The notes under the pieces are model-generated. The model was not told the DNA's origin and made no database searches. It saw only the letters and a program-made list of their open reading frames with translations. A program made the translations under genes and the position numbers. From assembly GCA_016219005.1 (NCBI GenBank), contig JACRCN010000087.1:33488-97487 (forward strand): a stretch of 64,000 nucleotides of DNA, in the 5' to 3' direction. The stretch comes from Deltaproteobacteria bacterium (lineage in GTDB: Bacteria; Desulfobacterota; Desulfobacteria; Desulfobacterales; SpSt-501). Positions 16,532-24,568 of this stretch are shown here, piece after piece; within the stretch, counting starts at the first letter, position 1, and every line of letters begins with the position of its first letter.

Positions 16532-18493
16532 GTGCTGAGTGAGCAACTCAAGCCGTACGCCAATGTCAAGAACCTGAGGTTTGTCTTATCGCTCGTTATG
16601 TTCGTCTGGCTGGGGTGGTACTTTTACACCGGCTTTGGAGGCCCGAGTGAACTCGTGGCGGCCCTTGTGCCGATCGCCATGATGCTGCAGATCCTGTGCA
16701 TGCATGAAAATGGTTATATTTACAAGCGACTGCCGCCCATCGCCAATCATGTCCTTGTCGCTATCTATCTTGCCGTCTGCCTTTTTGCCTTCTACCATTT
16801 CGTGACGGAGTACGAACAGATCGCGATCTGGCGACAGGGCTCCTACACCCGGATGGACTTCATCATGGGTTTGCTGGTTTTCCTCCTGGTGATGGAACTG
16901 TCGCGGATCGCCCATTCGGAGCTGTTTTGGATGAACGTGGTATTGGTTTTCTACACCCTGTGGGGCTATCTGAGTCCGATTGATTTCTTCTGGCACCCGG
17001 GGACCACGTTTTACCGGGTGATCACATCGAGCACGGTCGAGCTCGCGACCGGCATTTACGGGCAGTACTCCCAGATCGCGCTGACGACGATCGCGGCATT
17101 CCTGCTCTTGGCCGCGGCGGCGCGCGGGTTCGATGCCCAGGGGGCGATGGTCCATTTCATGCGGCGCATCGCCGGGAAGTCGCGGGCTACGATCCCTCAG
17201 ACGGCGGTGCTCGCCTCGTCCGCGGTCGGCATGATCAGCGGCAGCGGCGCGGCCAACGCCACGGTGGTCGGCGCTTTCACGATCCCGCTGATGAAACGCT
17301 ACGGCTTTCCGGGTGAGTTCGCCGGAGCGGTGGAGACCGCGGCTTCGATGGGCGGGCTCATTATGCCGCCGGTCATGGCGGTCGCCGGTTTCGTGATGGC
17401 GGAATTCCTCGGCGTGTCTTACTGGAGCGTAACGCTGCGCGGCTTCTCCCTCGCCTTCGTCTACTACGCCACGCTCGGCCTGTCCGTTTATCTGCTGAGC
17501 GTGAGACTGATGCCCGCCGATCCGATCGAGAAAACAACCATTCCGATGTACGAGCAGATCAAGACGGGGATCTTCTTCCTGGGGATCCTTTTTCTCACCC
17601 TCCTGATGGGGGGGCTCAACTACGGCGAGCAGCTCGCGGGGCTCTATACCGGTGCCTTCATGTTCGCGCTCCTCATCCTGCTCTATCTTTTTTTCAAGTA
17701 CGTGTTGAAGGACCCTGTGGCGGATAAGGATGCGCTTTTAAAGAACATCCGCATCATGATCGAGACGCATGCCGAGCTGACCTCCTATCTGACGCTGCTG
17801 CTGTGCACGCTCGGCATCATGGTCGGCCTGTTCACCGTGACCGGCTTCATCAACCGCATGGGGGGCATGATGCTGCGGGTCGGCGAGTTTAACATCATCG
17901 CACTGGTTTTGATGGCCTGGGTGTTCGGCTGGCTGGTCGGCGCCGGCCTGCCGCCGACGGCCACCTATATCGTGCTGGCGGTCATCATCGTGGACCCCTT
18001 GCGCAAGCTCGGCATCGATCCCTGGGTCGCGCATTTCTTCTGCTTTTTGATCGCGGTCTGGGGCGAATTGTCGCCGCCGACCTCGCTCGCGGCGGCGGTC
18101 TCGGCACGAATCGCGGAGGCGTCATTCGTAAAGACCATGTTTGAGGCGCTGAAACTCTGCCTCCCCGTCACCCTCATGACGTTTGCCATCTTCATCCGCT
18201 CCGAGCTTGTGACAAAGCCGGGCTGGGGGCAGATCGTGGATACGCTGCTCGTGGCAATCGCCTGCTGCGGCATCACCTTCGCCTTGTTCGGGCGGGTTGT
18301 CCGCAATCAGCGCTCGGACGTGATGCTGCGCGTGGTGCTGGCCATAGCCTCGTTCATGGTGATGTTCCATCCGGACGGCAACATAGCGCTTGGGGCGGCC
18401 ATCTGTGTGCTGCCGGCAACGATCTACAGCACTCTCTGCCACCGGCGGATCGCCCGGCCGAGGAGCGCGCTGGAGCAGGTGCCCGTCAGCTGA
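16532..18493 (+). CDS. TRAP transporter fused permease, TAXI type
   Basis: Integral membrane protein of 653 aa with fused small and large TRAP subunits. The first four hydrophobic segments (about residues 15-145) form the DctQ-like part; the rest is the DctM-like ion-coupled channel with about 12 segments. Signatures are ISGSGAANATVVG, LIMPPVMAVAGFV and GELSPPTSLAAAVSARI. The start is GTG, with AAAGGAGAG eight bases upstream. It works with the binding protein at 15303-16349 to import an organic acid or similar anion. Unlike the first TAXI system in this window, no DUF1850 gene is present. The operon ends at a strong hairpin shared with the convergent glycyl-radical-enzyme gene. Confidence 0.93.
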   Translation: MLSEQLKPYANVKNLRFVLSLVMFVWLGWYFYTGFGGPSELVAALVPIAMMLQILCMHENGYIYKRLPPIANHVLVAIYLAVCLFAFYHFVTEYEQIAIWRQGSYTRMDFIMGLLVFLLVMELSRIAHSELFWMNVVLVFYTLWGYLSPIDFFWHPGTTFYRVITSSTVELATGIYGQYSQIALTTIAAFLLLAAAARGFDAQGAMVHFMRRIAGKSRATIPQTAVLASSAVGMISGSGAANATVVGAFTIPLMKRYGFPGEFAGAVETAASMGGLIMPPVMAVAGFVMAEFLGVSYWSVTLRGFSLAFVYYATLGLSVYLLSVRLMPADPIEKTTIPMYEQIKTGIFFLGILFLTLLMGGLNYGEQLAGLYTGAFMFALLILLYLFFKYVLKDPVADKDALLKNIRIMIETHAELTSYLTLLLCTLGIMVGLFTVTGFINRMGGMMLRVGEFNIIALVLMAWVFGWLVGAGLPPTATYIVLAVIIVDPLRKLGIDPWVAHFFCFLIAVWGELSPPTSLAAAVSARIAEASFVKTMFEALKLCLPVTLMTFAIFIRSELVTKPGWGQIVDTLLVAIACCGITFALFGRVVRNQRSDVMLRVVLAIASFMVMFHPDGNIALGAAICVLPATIYSTLCHRRIARPRSALEQVPVS

Positions 18494-18572
18494 CCGTTTT
18501 TCCGCACGCGCCGGACCGGAGAAGCGGCTGGAGGAGCCATCGTCGACAGGGCCAGCCGCAGCGTGCTGCATT

Positions 18573-18630
18573 AAAATCCGAAAGGCCGCAGGGTGTGCTT
18601 CCCTGCGGCCTTTCGGATTTTCTTTTTTCC
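18573..18630. terminator. Bidirectional terminator between TRAP and glycyl radical enzyme
   Basis: A perfect 21-bp stem (AAAATCCGAAAGGCCGCAGGG and its complement) with a 7-base loop is followed on the plus strand by CTTTTTT. On the minus strand the flanking TTTTAAT can serve. It sits between two convergent genes and probably ends both transcripts. Confidence 0.92.
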
Positions 18631-18754
18631 GTCCGATCAAATCTTGGCAACCACAGTCCCGCGGGTCGAAGGCGGAGATGCCACGTCGGTACGTGAGCGT
18701 TTAACCCGCGAGGCAACGCAGCCATCGGGGCGCAGACGGGGTTTTAGGCCCGTT

Positions 18755-21187
18755 TCAAACCCCATGCTCGGCGCGCGATAATATTTCCTGCTGAATGTCT
18801 TTGCTCAATAGCACGAAGTAGTCGGAGTACCCGGCCACGCGGATCAGCAGGTTGCGGTGCTCCTCCGGCCGGTCCATGGCATCCAGCAGGATCTTCCGGT
18901 CGACGATGTTGAACTGCATGTGGAAGCCCCCCTGGGCAAAGTAGGTCCGGATGAGAGCGGCGAGCTTCTGCAGGTCACGGTCGCTCTTCACCGTCTGGGG
19001 GCTGATCTTGATGTTGAGCAGGGTTCCGTTGGTCCGGGCGTGGTCCAACTTGGACACCGAGCGCGTGGAGGCGGTGGGGCCCTTGCGGTCATGGCCCTGA
19101 ACCGGGCTCACCCCCTCGGACAGCCAGGCCCGGGCATGCCGGCCGTCCGGCGTCGCGCCGGTCGCTTCGCCGAGCGAGATGTGGCTCGTGGTGGGCAGCA
19201 GGTCCACCCAATATCTGGCGCCCTGGGTGTCGGAATGGCGTTCCACGGCCGAGCAGAAGATGTCCTGCACCCGCACGGCGAGCTCGTCCGCATACTCGTC
19301 GTCGTTTCCGTAGTGCGGGGTCTTGTTGACCAGCGTCAGGCGCAGGGCCTCCTGCCCCTCCCAGTTGCGGTCAAGCGCGTCAATCAGCTCGGGCATGCCG
19401 ACGGAGCGGTTGTCGAAAACGTGCTTGCGGATGCCGGAAAGCGCGTCGGCCACCGTGCCGACCGCAACCCCGCTCATCGTGGCGATCTTGTAGTGCGACC
19501 CGCCGGCGTGCCAGTCGACGGCCGCGGCGATGCAGTCGTCGACCACGGCCGAGGTGAACGGCACCGGGCAGTAGCGGGCATAAATATCGCGCACGGTGTT
19601 GTCGTAGCGGACCTTCAGCGCCACGAAGTGTTCGACCTGGGCCTCGAAAGCTGCGAGCACCTCATCGAAGCCGGCGAAGGCCCTGGGGTCGCCGGTCTGC
19701 GGCCCCAGGGGCTCGCCCGTCAAACGGTCGACCCCGTTGTTGAGGGCCAGTTCGAGAGCCTTGGCCAGGTTGAAGTAACCGGTGGAGGCCATGCGGTCCT
19801 TGCCGTCGCAGAACACGGCCACACAGCCGTTCAGGCTGCTCGCGCGCGCGTCGCTCAACGTCTTGCCGCGGTTGACCATGCCCAGCACCATGACGTCGGA
19901 GTTGAACATGGCCGGCATGCCGGTGCCCCGCCGCAGGACCTCGCAGCAGCGCATCAAAAATCTGGGCGGCGTGAGCGATGCGATCTGGGCCGAAAGCCCG
20001 GGCTGGGGCAGCAACGTGCGCTCCAAGGCCTCCAGGCACATGAAGGACACCTCGTTCACGGCGTCGCGGCCCTGGCGGGTGAGCCCGCCGATGTTCAGGT
20101 TCTGGAACTCGGGGTAGGAGCTCGAGGTCTGGACTTCGCCCGAGTCCTTGGCCAGGGTGATTTCGTCGAGCTTGACCCACAACAGGTCGAGCAATTCCTG
20201 GGCTTGCGCCTGGGTGATCTCGCCCGAATCGATGCTGTGGCGGTAGTAGGGATAGATGTACTGGTCGAAGCGGCCCGGCCCGAAGGCGTGGCCGTCGGTC
20301 TCGAGGTTGAGCATCAACTGCGTGATCCAAAAGGACTGCAACGCCTCCTGGAAGGTGACCGCCGGCTTGGCCGGAACCCGGTCCAGGATGGCGGCGGTCG
20401 CCAACAGCTCGGAGCGGCGAACGGGGTCGGACTGCAGAACGGCCAGGTGCCGCGCCTCGGCGGCGTAGCGGCCGGCTAAAAGCACCGCGGCCTCGCAGGC
20501 CATGATCACCGACTGCAGGAACTGGCGCTTGTGCACGCAATCCCGGTCGTGGGTGCCGAGCCGGGCCAGGGATTGCTCCACCTGGGCGACGATGCCCTCC
20601 ACGCCATGGGTGAGCACCTTCGCGTAGCCGGCGTTGATGTGGCCGATGGTGCGGGAGCGGAAGTAGTTGTAGATCAGGCCACACTCGTCGGCCCGCCAGA
20701 TGTCGGCCGGCACGGCTTCCATGATCCGGTCGCCGATCTGCCGGCCCTTCCAGTAGGGAAACACCTCCGCCCGCAGGATCTGCTTGGTTGGTTCGCTCAC
20801 ATGGAAAGGTGTGCTGCTGCGGGTGGCCAGCCGGTCGAGGTCGCGCTCCACCCAGTCGCAGCTGACCTCGGGGAACACGGGTGAGCCGCGCGGGGTCAGG
20901 GCCTTCATGCCGACGATGAGCTCGCCCTCCTGGATCTTCACCGGGTGCTCGGTCACGATGCGCAGGAGCATCCGGCCCCGGCGGGTGGTGAGCGGCTGCC
21001 CCTCGGTCTCCCGGTAGCTGCGCGTCACGGAAACGGCCCGCTCCGGGTGCAGCTCGGGCGGAGTCTTGCGGTTGCGTTCGATCCCTTGCTGCACACGGGC
21101 GCTGGGCCCGGTCTGGCCGACGCCCGATTTCCCGGTCGCAGCTTCGATGGGGATCGGCCTGTGGGTTTCAAGACGGACCGTCGTCAT
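18755..21187 (-). CDS. Glycyl radical enzyme, PFL2-like, non-canonical active site
   Basis: Oxygen-sensitive radical enzyme of 810 aa. The C-terminal glycyl radical motif IRVAGYSDYF gives radical site Gly786. The catalytic loop is LNGCVAVF with thiyl Cys455. Substrate-barrel motifs resembling glycerol dehydratase and choline lyase are present: NLETDGHAFGPGRFDQYIYP and LELALNNGVDRLTGE. In those eliminating lyases the loop reads GCVE, and the glutamate two residues after the cysteine is the general base. Here it is Ala457, so a standard water or amine elimination is doubtful. No radical-SAM activase is in the window, so activation must come from elsewhere. AGGAGG precedes the ATG. It follows its FadR-type regulator by 30 bases. 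Substrate unknown. Confidence 0.9.
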   Translation of the reverse strand: MTTVRLETHRPIPIEAATGKSGVGQTGPSARVQQGIERNRKTPPELHPERAVSVTRSYRETEGQPLTTRRGRMLLRIVTEHPVKIQEGELIVGMKALTPRGSPVFPEVSCDWVERDLDRLATRSSTPFHVSEPTKQILRAEVFPYWKGRQIGDRIMEAVPADIWRADECGLIYNYFRSRTIGHINAGYAKVLTHGVEGIVAQVEQSLARLGTHDRDCVHKRQFLQSVIMACEAAVLLAGRYAAEARHLAVLQSDPVRRSELLATAAILDRVPAKPAVTFQEALQSFWITQLMLNLETDGHAFGPGRFDQYIYPYYRHSIDSGEITQAQAQELLDLLWVKLDEITLAKDSGEVQTSSSYPEFQNLNIGGLTRQGRDAVNEVSFMCLEALERTLLPQPGLSAQIASLTPPRFLMRCCEVLRRGTGMPAMFNSDVMVLGMVNRGKTLSDARASSLNGCVAVFCDGKDRMASTGYFNLAKALELALNNGVDRLTGEPLGPQTGDPRAFAGFDEVLAAFEAQVEHFVALKVRYDNTVRDIYARYCPVPFTSAVVDDCIAAAVDWHAGGSHYKIATMSGVAVGTVADALSGIRKHVFDNRSVGMPELIDALDRNWEGQEALRLTLVNKTPHYGNDDEYADELAVRVQDIFCSAVERHSDTQGARYWVDLLPTTSHISLGEATGATPDGRHARAWLSEGVSPVQGHDRKGPTASTRSVSKLDHARTNGTLLNIKISPQTVKSDRDLQKLAALIRTYFAQGGFHMQFNIVDRKILLDAMDRPEEHRNLLIRVAGYSDYFVLLSKDIQQEILSRAEHGV

Positions 21188-21217
21188 GGATGACCTCCTG
21201 TCCCGGATTTTCGCATT

Positions 21218-21994
21218 CTATGATGATGGTGCGCGATGCTTGACCGGCGCGCGGACCGCGGACCGCGCCCTGCCCCCGGCGGCCGATCTCTGCTGCATGA
21301 CCGTGGTGGCACGATGCACATGCCCCCGGGCGAGACTTTCGGCGCGCTCCGCATCACCCCGGGACACCGCCGTGACGATCTCTTTCAATTCCGCGAGAGT
21401 GGTCTGAATCGTTTCCTCATCCCGGGGCAAATACGCGCTGATGTGGTAACGATGGAAATTGCTGTGCACGGTTTCCAGAAAAAAATGGTGCAGGGGATTT
21501 CCGGCGATGCGCGCGAGAGCCAGGTGTATTTCCCTGTCCACCTGCATGAACTCATCCCATTTCGCAGCACCCGATTGAGCCAGATCCGCCGCCTGTTTCA
21601 GCAGCCGCTTGAGCTCGCCCATGTTTTTGGAGCCGGCCCGCAGGGCCGCCCGGCGGGTCAGCAACCCCTCGAGGTCCTGCCGGAACTCCGAAATCTCCTC
21701 CATCGTGATGCGCCGGGATCGAACGAAAAGCCCAAGGCTTTCGATCATGGAATCGGCGTTGATCTCCTTGACGAAGATTCCGCCGCGGTGGCCCTTGCGG
21801 ATCTCCACCAACCCCTTCTGCTCCAGCACCCGCAGGGATTCCCGCAGCGTGTTGCGGCTGACGTCCATCAGCACCTGCAGTTCGCGCTCGGAGGGCAGTC
21901 GATCGCCGGCGGAAAGGCGGCCTTGGAGGATGGCGGCCTCCATCTGATGGATGACGCTCTCGAAGGCGCGCACTTGTCGCACTTTAGTGAACAT
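21218..21994 (-). CDS. FadR/GntR-family regulator of the glycyl radical enzyme
   Basis: Transcription factor of 258 aa. An N-terminal GntR winged helix (residues about 8-75) has LSAGDRLPSERELQ and VSRNTLRESLRVLEQKGLVEIRKG. A C-terminal FCD effector domain (about 100-235) follows, with metal/effector-type positions around FRQDLEGLL and REIHLALARIAGNP. The start is placed at MFTKVRQ, 32 codons after the track start, because a strong promoter with a palindromic operator covers the longer start, which would lie upstream of the transcription start. The ATG has only a weak ribosome site. It is co-transcribed with the enzyme gene 30 bases downstream and is likely an autoregulated, inducer-released repressor. 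Confidence 0.88.
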   Translation of the reverse strand: MFTKVRQVRAFESVIHQMEAAILQGRLSAGDRLPSERELQVLMDVSRNTLRESLRVLEQKGLVEIRKGHRGGIFVKEINADSMIESLGLFVRSRRITMEEISEFRQDLEGLLTRRAALRAGSKNMGELKRLLKQAADLAQSGAAKWDEFMQVDREIHLALARIAGNPLHHFFLETVHSNFHRYHISAYLPRDEETIQTTLAELKEIVTAVSRGDAERAESLARGHVHRATTVMQQRSAAGGRARSAVRAPVKHRAPSS

Positions 21995-22077
21995 GGAAGG
22001 GGCCGGGTGTTCCGTCTTGGACGGTGGGTGTTGGCCGGGCTCCTGATGACCCAAACACCAGGTTGCCTGAAAAATCA

Positions 22078-22090
22078 ATGGTTCAACCAT
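22078..22090. promoter_or_regulatory. FadR-type operator, perfect palindrome
   Basis: ATGGTTCAACCAT is a perfect 13-base palindrome and contains TGGT-NNN-ACCA, the FadR-subfamily consensus core. It overlaps the -10 element of the regulator's own promoter, a classic repression geometry. A further half-site GGTTGAAC occurs at 22127-22134. Confidence 0.75.
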
Positions 22091-22115
22091 ACTTTATTCT
22101 GAACGGTGCTGTCAA
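22086..22115 (-). promoter_or_regulatory. Sigma70 promoter of fadR-like/glycyl radical enzyme operon
   Basis: On the minus strand a perfect TTGACA is followed after 18 bases by TATGGT. Transcription would start near 22079, with an 85-base leader to the regulator's ATG at 21994. The operator palindrome lies over the -10 and start site. Confidence 0.65.
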
Positions 22116-22355
22116 GCCGAATATCGGGTTGAACGCGGAGGCCCAGCCGGTCCTCCAAAGCGTTTTTCTGATTGACTTGTCGACGGCATAGAACTAAAGC
22201 TTCAATCTTAACCGCCGGCCGGCAGGACTCTCCCTGGCGATGGCTGAACCGCGAGCCGCCACGGACTGTTCACATTCCGGCGCAGCGAAAACCCGGCAGG
22301 GCCTGCCGGAAATGGCCGGGGCGTGCGCCGCGGCTCGGGCGAAGGGCAAAGCACC

Positions 22356-23339
22356 ATGTTGAGACAGTGCTTTAAGATTGTCGACGGCCGGCTGCAGGAA
22401 TGCCCCCAGGAAGAGGGGCAAATCCATGTATACGTGAAGCCCGACGAGGCCGAGCAGCGACACCTGATCGACACGCTCAAACTCGACGAGCACACCCTGA
22501 TGTCCTCGCTCGATCCCGACGAGCTCGCCCGGCTCGAGTTCGAGCCCAAGCACACCGTGGCGATTTTCAAGCGGCCGCGCTACTACACGGCGGCCGACCA
22601 TTTTCTGTTCAAGGTGTCTTCGGTCGGCGCCTTCCTGTTCAAGGACAAACTGATCGTGACGCTTTCGGAGGAAATGGCCCTCTTCGACAGCGCCAAGGCC
22701 TACACGCGCATGCAGTCCCCGACCGACGTTTTCCTGCGCATGATCTACCGCTCGATCTACCACTTTCTGGAACACTTGCGCGTGATCCACACGCTTTCGG
22801 ACGAGGTGGAGCTCTCCATCAATGACGCCAGCGACAACACGAGCCTGCTGAATCTCTTCACGCTTGAGAAAAGCCTCGTGTACTTCCTGAGCGCCATCCA
22901 GTCGAACGGCATGCTGATCGGCCGCCTCAAGACCGCCCAGAGCCGCGTCGGGTTCACGAACGAACAGATCGAGTTCGTCGAGGACCTCCAGATCGAAAAC
23001 AACCAGTGCTTCAGCGAGTCCAAGATCTACTCGGACATTCTCTCCGGCATGATGGACGCGCGCGTGTCCATCGTCAGCAACAACCTCAACGTGTTGATGA
23101 AACGCCTGGCGATCCTGACGGTCATCTTCGGCGCGCTGAACATCCCGGCCAGTATGGGCGGCATGAGCGAGTTCAGCCGGTACGTCGTGGACGAGCTGAA
23201 AGTCGGGCCGGGTATCGCGTATCTGCTGTTCACGCTGGGGATGGGCCTGCTGGGCTGGCTGAGCTACCGTGTACTGGCGTTCTTCAGGGTGTTCTCCGTC
23301 GACCCCGCGCTGACCTGGCACCCCCGCCGGAGAAAGTAG
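22356..23339 (+). CDS. CorA-family divalent cation channel, GMN motif altered
   Basis: Protein of 327 aa with CorA layout: an N-terminal cytoplasmic alpha/beta domain, a long stalk helix (about residues 130-265) and two C-terminal membrane segments (about 247-266 and 285-308). The pore-mouth signature, normally YGMN, reads GGMS here (ASMGGMSEF). The loop after it is EFSRYVVDELKVG rather than the usual acidic MPE loop. The family moves Mg2+, Co2+, Ni2+ or, in ZntB, Zn2+, and loss of the Asn suggests changed selectivity. The start at MLRQCFKI is preferred over the track start because of GAAGGG about 9 bases upstream. Monocistronic; neighbours give no substrate hint. Confidence 0.85.
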   Translation: MLRQCFKIVDGRLQECPQEEGQIHVYVKPDEAEQRHLIDTLKLDEHTLMSSLDPDELARLEFEPKHTVAIFKRPRYYTAADHFLFKVSSVGAFLFKDKLIVTLSEEMALFDSAKAYTRMQSPTDVFLRMIYRSIYHFLEHLRVIHTLSDEVELSINDASDNTSLLNLFTLEKSLVYFLSAIQSNGMLIGRLKTAQSRVGFTNEQIEFVEDLQIENNQCFSESKIYSDILSGMMDARVSIVSNNLNVLMKRLAILTVIFGALNIPASMGGMSEFSRYVVDELKVGPGIAYLLFTLGMGLLGWLSYRVLAFFRVFSVDPALTWHPRRRK

Positions 23340-23399
23340 CGCCCGCTGCCGGGACTCGCTGCTTCCCACTGAAGAAACCGTTAACAGGCTGAAGCCGTT

Positions 23400-23951
23400 T
23401 CATTCGGATTCTCTAAATATAACGGCGTCCTCTTGCGCGTCCTGCACCTGCTGCTGAGCGGCGGCGGCGTTCTGTTCGGCCTGTTTCACCTGGTCGGCCG
23501 CTTCCTGGGCCTTCGCTTCAGCCGCCTGAGCGGCATCCGCCGCCTGCTTCAATTCGTATGTGGACACCTGGCGCATGTACTGGTTGCTGTCGTGCGTGTC
23601 GATGTACTCCTCGGATTGCCGGATCGTCTGCTGCGCCTCCCGCTCCGCCTCCGCCGCCTTCTGTTTCGCCGCCTCCAACTGCTCCTGAGCCTGCCGGGCC
23701 TGCTGCTCCGCCTGCTGGACTTCCCAGTTCTCAATCGACTGCGGCTGGATGGGCTGGACTGCGGCCGGGGATTCGGGCGGGTTGCTCATCACGTCTTCCA
23801 CAGCAGCCCCGGGCGGCGGCGGGGTCTCGGTGATGTGAACCGCGCCGTTCTTGTCGGTCCAGGTATAGATGCTTCCGGCCCAGAGGCCGGACGCGGACTG
23901 GAAGATGCAGGTGACTACGCCCAGAAAAACGATGAACTTGATGGAATGCAT
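23400..23951 (-). CDS. DUF4124-domain envelope protein with coiled coil
   Basis: Exported protein of 183 aa. A signal peptide (MHSIKFIVFLGVV to about LWAGS) is followed by SIYTWTDKNGAVHITETPPPP, the start of DUF4124, a small domain common at the N-termini of proteobacterial periplasmic proteins. After a proline-rich linker (about residues 58-75) the rest is Ala/Gln/Glu-rich heptad repeat, with QAEQQARQAQEQLEAAKQKA, predicted to form a long coiled coil. The track's 35 extra N-terminal residues are rejected because the signal peptide begins at MHSIKF; its ribosome site is weak. Function unknown. It lies with two other small envelope genes on the same strand (24092, 24569). Confidence 0.75.
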   Translation of the reverse strand: MHSIKFIVFLGVVTCIFQSASGLWAGSIYTWTDKNGAVHITETPPPPGAAVEDVMSNPPESPAAVQPIQPQSIENWEVQQAEQQARQAQEQLEAAKQKAAEAEREAQQTIRQSEEYIDTHDSNQYMRQVSTYELKQAADAAQAAEAKAQEAADQVKQAEQNAAAAQQQVQDAQEDAVIFRESE

Positions 23952-24091
23952 AGGACCGCCCAAAAGGGTGAGCCACCCTCGGCGAGGGCGGCCCGGAAGA
24001 TAATGCCGCAGATTGAACCTTGCATAAAAAACGTGGCGCCGGCGGCCGGCATGCACCGGTCAGATGCCTTGGCGACGTGGCGGGACCCGGG

Positions 24092-24484
24092 CTACTTGCC
24101 CATGAACACCCTGAGTTCCCGCATGTCGATGAGGCCGTCCCGGTTCGTATCCGCCGTGAAGAAATCGATGTGCACGGCGTAGAGAAACTCAGCGAGCGAC
24201 AGCTTGCCGTTGCTGTTTCTGTCCGCGTTCTGGAACGCCTGGGGAGCCACCGGCTCCGCGGCTGCGAGCTCGACGATCGTCAGGTCCCCGTCCTTGTCCA
24301 CGTCGGCAAAGTAAAACACTTCCGTCATCCGCTGATTGTATTCTTCCCGATCCATTTTCTGGTCGCCGTTCTTGTCGGCCAGGCCCATCGTGCCCGTCGT
24401 GTCAAGCTTGGGGGCGCCGGCACCGAGCGCCGGGAAGGCCGAGATAACGCACAACGCTATGATCAGGGCACTCAGCGCTTTCAT
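24092..24484 (-). CDS. Secreted EF-hand calcium-binding protein
   Basis: Exported protein of 130 aa with a signal peptide (residues 1-22, cleavage near ALG-AG). Four EF-hand-type loops follow one another: DKNGDQKMDREEY, DVDKDGDLTIVEL, DRNSNGKLSLAEF and DTNRDGLIDMREL. Loops 1, 2 and 4 have the full Dx[DN]xDG pattern with a glutamate at position 12; loop 3 has Asn/Ser variations (DRNSNG). The protein is therefore a calmodulin-like calcium binder in the periplasm or outside the cell. AAGGA lies about 11 bases before the ATG. Its role is unknown; calcium buffering, adhesion or sensing are possibilities. Confidence 0.88.
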   Translation of the reverse strand: MKALSALIIALCVISAFPALGAGAPKLDTTGTMGLADKNGDQKMDREEYNQRMTEVFYFADVDKDGDLTIVELAAAEPVAPQAFQNADRNSNGKLSLAEFLYAVHIDFFTADTNRDGLIDMRELRVFMGK

Positions 24485-24568
24485 GTCGCTTCATCCTTTC
24501 ATTTCATTCGAAGAATTGCCGGCGGCATACTCGGCAGCAAGCGTTTACCGGTTGCCAGCCGGATTCGC

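Noticed and set aside
18857-20479. 540-aa plus-strand ORF opposite the glycyl radical enzyme
   Set aside because: Antisense shadow; the translated sequence is rich in low-information residues and no motif is visible.
18755-21187. Naming the glycyl radical enzyme as choline, glycerol, isethionate or alkylsuccinate enzyme
   Set aside because: General barrel motifs are shared by all, and the missing loop glutamate contradicts the eliminating lyases; sequence alone does not choose.
21995-22090. Longer start of the FadR-type regulator
   Set aside because: It would begin inside the -10 and operator of its own promoter, upstream of the predicted transcription start.
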